Assembly: GCA_913020095.1 (NCBI GenBank)
Contig: CAJWAH010000073.1
Span: 1 to 6,730 of the forward strand
Origin: an uncultured Synechococcus sp.
Lineage (GTDB): Bacteria > Cyanobacteriota > Cyanobacteriia > PCC-6307 > Cyanobiaceae
DNA length: 6,730 nucleotides
Direction of reading: 5' to 3'
The position numbers were made by a program, and so were the translations under genes. Position 1 is the first letter of the stretch. Every line of letters begins with the position of its first letter. Of the stretch, positions 4,612 to 6,730 are shown piece after piece. The notes beneath the pieces were generated by a model. It worked only from the letters and a program-made list of their open reading frames with translations. It searched no databases and had not been told where the DNA came from.

Positions 4612-5762
4612 GCTCCGATCCTTGGCAGCGCTGGCTGGGGCCTTTGCTCTCCGCCGATGATGGCGCCGATGCCGAGTGGATGAGCCAGTTCACGCTGAGC
4701 GCCCTCGGGCAGGCCAGCCGCTGGCGCGCTCTGCCGCCGGTGCGCGCGACGCTTGAGGCCACAGCCAAAGCGCTGCAGCGTCACGACTCTCGTTTGGCCC
4801 AGACGGTGTTTGGCTGCCGCTTTGCCAATCCGGTGGGCTTGGCGGCTGGGTTCGATAAAAACGCCGTGGCGGCTGGCATCTGGCAGGCCTTTGGCTTTGG
4901 TTTTGCCGAACTCGGCACGATCACGGCCCAGGCGCAGCCGGGGAACCCCAAACCGCGGCTGTTTCGCTTGGCCAAGGAGCAAGCCGCCCTCAACCGCATG
5001 GGCTTCAACAACAAAGGGGCGGCAGCGGTGCAGCGGATCCTGCAGGCCCAGGGCTTGCCGCCGGTGGGCCAGCGCCCGTTGGTGCTGGGGTTGAATTTGG
5101 GCAAATCCAAAGTCACACCCCTCGAGCACGCAGCGGATGACTACGCCAGCTCCCTGGAGGCCCTGGCTCCGCTGGCGGACTATGTGGTGATCAATGTGTC
5201 CTCACCCAACACGCCGGGATTGCGCGAGCTGCAGGATGAAACCCTGCTGCGCCAGCTGGTGGAACGCTTGCGCGGTCAGAGCGGTTGCCCGCCGCTGCTG
5301 GTCAAAATTGCCCCGGACCTGGCCGATGAAGCGATTGATGCCTTGGCCCGGCTGGCCTATGCCGAGGGCCTCGCTGGCGTGATTGCCACCAACACCAGCC
5401 TGGATCGTTTGGGGTTGGGCCAGCGGCGCTTGCTGCAAACCGGCCGCACCTTGGCCGAGGAGGCCGGCGGCCTCAGTGGCGCGCCCTTGCGCGCTCGGGC
5501 CCTGGAGGTGCTCAGGCGTTTGCGCGTGAGTGCAGGCCCGCAGTTGCCTTTGATTGGTGTGGGCGGGATCGATAGTCCCCAGGCGGCCTGGGAGCGCATC
5601 GCCGCAGGGGCCTCGCTGGTGCAGCTTTATACCGGTTGGATTTATCGCGGCCCGGAGCTGGTGCCCTGCATCCTCGACGGCCTGCTGCAACAGCTGGAGC
5701 ACCATGGTTTGCCCAACATCGCTGCGGCAGTGGGTTGCGGTTTGCCCTGGCAGGAGAGCTGA
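4608..5762 (+). CDS. pyrD: Dihydroorotate dehydrogenase (quinone), class 2
   Basis: PyrD oxidises dihydroorotate to orotate, the fourth step of UMP synthesis, passing electrons through FMN to membrane quinone. The 384-residue product has the class 2 features: an N-terminal helical extension (about 1-45) that forms the quinone tunnel and membrane contact, then the FMN-binding barrel with AAGFDKN (79-85), ELGTIT (101-106), NRMGFNN (129-135), the substrate and catalytic-serine loop [14 protein letters not shown] (196-209), KIAPDL (233-238), IATNTS (259-264), GGLSG (287-291), IGVGGI (316-321) and QLYTG (339-343). The serine in SSPNT marks class 2; class 1 enzymes use cysteine there. It is somewhat longer than E. 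coli PyrD (336 aa), partly from a longer N-terminus and C-terminal tail. ATG 4608 overlaps the rnhA stop and has a perfect Shine-Dalgarno, so the pair is probably translationally coupled. Confidence 0.97.
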   Translation: MSSDPWQRWLGPLLSADDGADAEWMSQFTLSALGQASRWRALPPVRATLEATAKALQRHDSRLAQTVFGCRFANPVGLAAGFDKNAVAAGIWQAFGFGFAELGTITAQAQPGNPKPRLFRLAKEQAALNRMGFNNKGAAAVQRILQAQGLPPVGQRPLVLGLNLGKSKVTPLEHAADDYASSLEALAPLADYVVINVSSPNTPGLRELQDETLLRQLVERLRGQSGCPPLLVKIAPDLADEAIDALARLAYAEGLAGVIATNTSLDRLGLGQRRLLQTGRTLAEEAGGLSGAPLRARALEVLRRLRVSAGPQLPLIGVGGIDSPQAAWERIAAGASLVQLYTGWIYRGPELVPCILDGLLQQLEHHGLPNIAAAVGCGLPWQES

Positions 5763-5800
5763 GGGCGATCTAGTTTCTGCCCAGTTGCCAGTGATGTGGC

Positions 5801-6727
5801 GTGTTCTCGGGAGTCACCGAGCAGCTGGCCCCCCTGCGTGAGCAACTGCTCAGGCCGCTGCGCACAGGCCGTGTTGCCGTTGCCATGGAGGCGGATGCGC
5901 TCACGCTGCTGGCGTATCAGACCATCGGTGGTCAGTTGCAGCTGCAGAGCTGGCAGCAAGCGCCACTGCCCAGTGGCGTTGTCGAGACTGGCGTACCTCT
6001 GCTCACCGAGGCCTTGGGTGATCTGATTGGTGATGTCCTGCTTCAAGGTGGTCTGCAGGCACCGGGTGCTCGCGCCTTGTTGCCGCCAGAAGCTGTGGTG
6101 TTGCGCTCGCTGAAGCTGCCGGCTGGCCGGCAACCCGATGCCGAGATCATGCCGTGGCTGATGGGGCAAGAGGCTGCATTGGCCTTGCCCTTCCCGCTGG
6201 CTGAGGCGGCAGTCAGTTGGCAGCAGCGAGGCGATCACTGGCTGATGGCCTGCATGCCCAACGAGCAGCTCGATCGCTGGATTGACACCTTCGCAATTGC
6301 TGGCCTTGATCTGCATGGCCTGGAGCCATCGGTGCTCGCTGTTGAGCGTCTATTGCCTGCGGCCCTACAGCAGCAGGATCAACAGCAATGGACCGGCAGC
6401 CTCGATGTGCGCGGGGAGTCTTGGCAGCTCCTGCTCTGGCGTGGAGCGGTGCCGCTGCGTCAGCTCAGCTTGGCGTCAGCCTCAGGGCTGGATGAACTCC
6501 AAGCTGTGATCGCTGAATTGGATGGTCAGCCGCCAACCCTGTGGGTGTTGGCTGACCCTGAGCTGACCCCACCGCTGGAGAGCTGGAGTCAGCAGTTGGG
6601 TTGCCGTATGGAGCGGATCGATGCCCTCAGCCAGGCCGCAGTGAGTGACGCCGAGGCCTGGGTGAGCCCTGCGCCTGCAGCGGTTGATCGTTTGATCGGC
6701 TTGGCCCTGGGGGGACAGTCCCGATGA
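5801..6727 (+). CDS. PilM-like type IV pilus assembly protein (actin-like fold)
   Basis: PilM is a cytoplasmic actin-like ATPase that binds the PilN tail and links the pilus inner-membrane alignment complex to its motors. The 308-residue product follows the PilM pattern: VAVAMEADALTLLAYQTIGG (25-44) where PilM has its first beta hairpin, APLPSGVVETG (54-64), the strand block ALLPPEAVVLRSLKLPAG (92-109), EIMPWLMGQEAALALPFPLAEA (115-136) matching the 'E...IPFPLDEV' region, and a second subdomain starting GSLDVRGESWQLLLWRGAVPL (199-219). It has no signal peptide or membrane helix. The first phosphate loop, normally DIGSSSIK, is replaced by AMEADALT, so ATP binding is doubtful. It is shorter than typical PilM (about 350). 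GTG 5801 is the first start after an in-frame stop; no Shine-Dalgarno is visible. The stop overlaps the next ATG. A HofM-like name would also fit. Confidence 0.75.
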   Translation: MFSGVTEQLAPLREQLLRPLRTGRVAVAMEADALTLLAYQTIGGQLQLQSWQQAPLPSGVVETGVPLLTEALGDLIGDVLLQGGLQAPGARALLPPEAVVLRSLKLPAGRQPDAEIMPWLMGQEAALALPFPLAEAAVSWQQRGDHWLMACMPNEQLDRWIDTFAIAGLDLHGLEPSVLAVERLLPAALQQQDQQQWTGSLDVRGESWQLLLWRGAVPLRQLSLASASGLDELQAVIAELDGQPPTLWVLADPELTPPLESWSQQLGCRMERIDALSQAAVSDAEAWVSPAPAAVDRLIGLALGGQSR

Positions 6728-6730
6728 CCC
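6724..6730 (+). CDS. Probable start of the next gene (PilN-like expected), cut by the window end
   Basis: ATG 6724 overlaps the stop of the PilM-like gene as ATGA, the same coupling seen between rnhA and pyrD. Only two codons and one base are visible, so the product cannot be read. PilN is expected because pilM is normally followed by pilN, but that is inference from gene order alone. Confidence 0.35.

Noticed and set aside
5202..6316. Minus-strand reading frames opposite pyrD and the PilM-like gene (5202-5705, 5642-6316)
   Set aside because: Antisense shadows with Gln/Leu/His-rich translations and no support from start signals or neighbours.
1..6730. Mobile elements, CRISPR arrays, tRNA or rRNA genes
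   Set aside because: No transposase or integrase, no terminal inverted repeats, no regularly spaced repeats and no tRNA-like cloverleaf were seen on either strand.

Overview
The window looks like a chromosomal housekeeping region from a high-GC alpha-cyanobacterium of the Synechococcus/Cyanobium (picocyanobacterial) group. The reasons are: a Clp/Hsp100 tail followed by secE-nusG-rplK-rplA-rplJ-rplL; a strong terminator straight after rplL instead of rpoBC; rnhA and pyrD next door; two HIP1-type GCGATCGC octamers; and an exact copy of the ACTCCTCACAC element known from the cyanobacterial sRNA Yfr1. The assignment rests on reading the sequence, not on a database search. All protein genes are on the + strand.

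Layout. Positions 1-131 are the last 42 codons of a ClpB-type AAA+ chaperone. From about 170 to 3624 runs a secretion/transcription/translation cluster: secE (SecYEG subunit), nusG (elongation factor), and the ribosomal stalk proteins rplK (L11), rplA (L1), rplJ (L10) and rplL (L7/L12). Gaps in this cluster carry RNA structure: a GC hairpin after nusG, a two-helix element before rplA resembling an L1 autoregulatory site, and a clear L10 leader between rplA and rplJ, followed by a long hairpin with an alternative pairing partner just upstream of the rplJ start codon.

The gap 3625-3867 is the least ordinary part. It has a textbook rho-independent terminator for the + strand (3655-3682), then a second textbook terminator facing the other way (3712 down to 3689) with no minus-strand protein gene to serve. 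Next comes a hairpin - unpaired ACTCCTCACAC - hairpin arrangement that matches the architecture of Yfr1 on the + strand but lacks a + strand U-tract. The terminated strand is therefore the one carrying the complement of the Yfr1 core. Either a divergent Yfr1-like RNA or an RNA antisense to the Yfr1 core may lie here.

From 3868 a second gene group follows: rnhA (RNase HI with an extra C-terminal domain), pyrD (quinone-linked dihydroorotate dehydrogenase, ATGA overlap and a perfect Shine-Dalgarno), and a PilM-like type IV pilus protein whose stop overlaps an ATG that probably begins the next pilus gene (PilN-like expected). No insertion sequence, prophage, CRISPR, tRNA or rRNA was seen. The window is mostly conserved core genome; what may be new is in the RNA elements, the RnhA C-terminal domain and the degenerate PilM nucleotide site.
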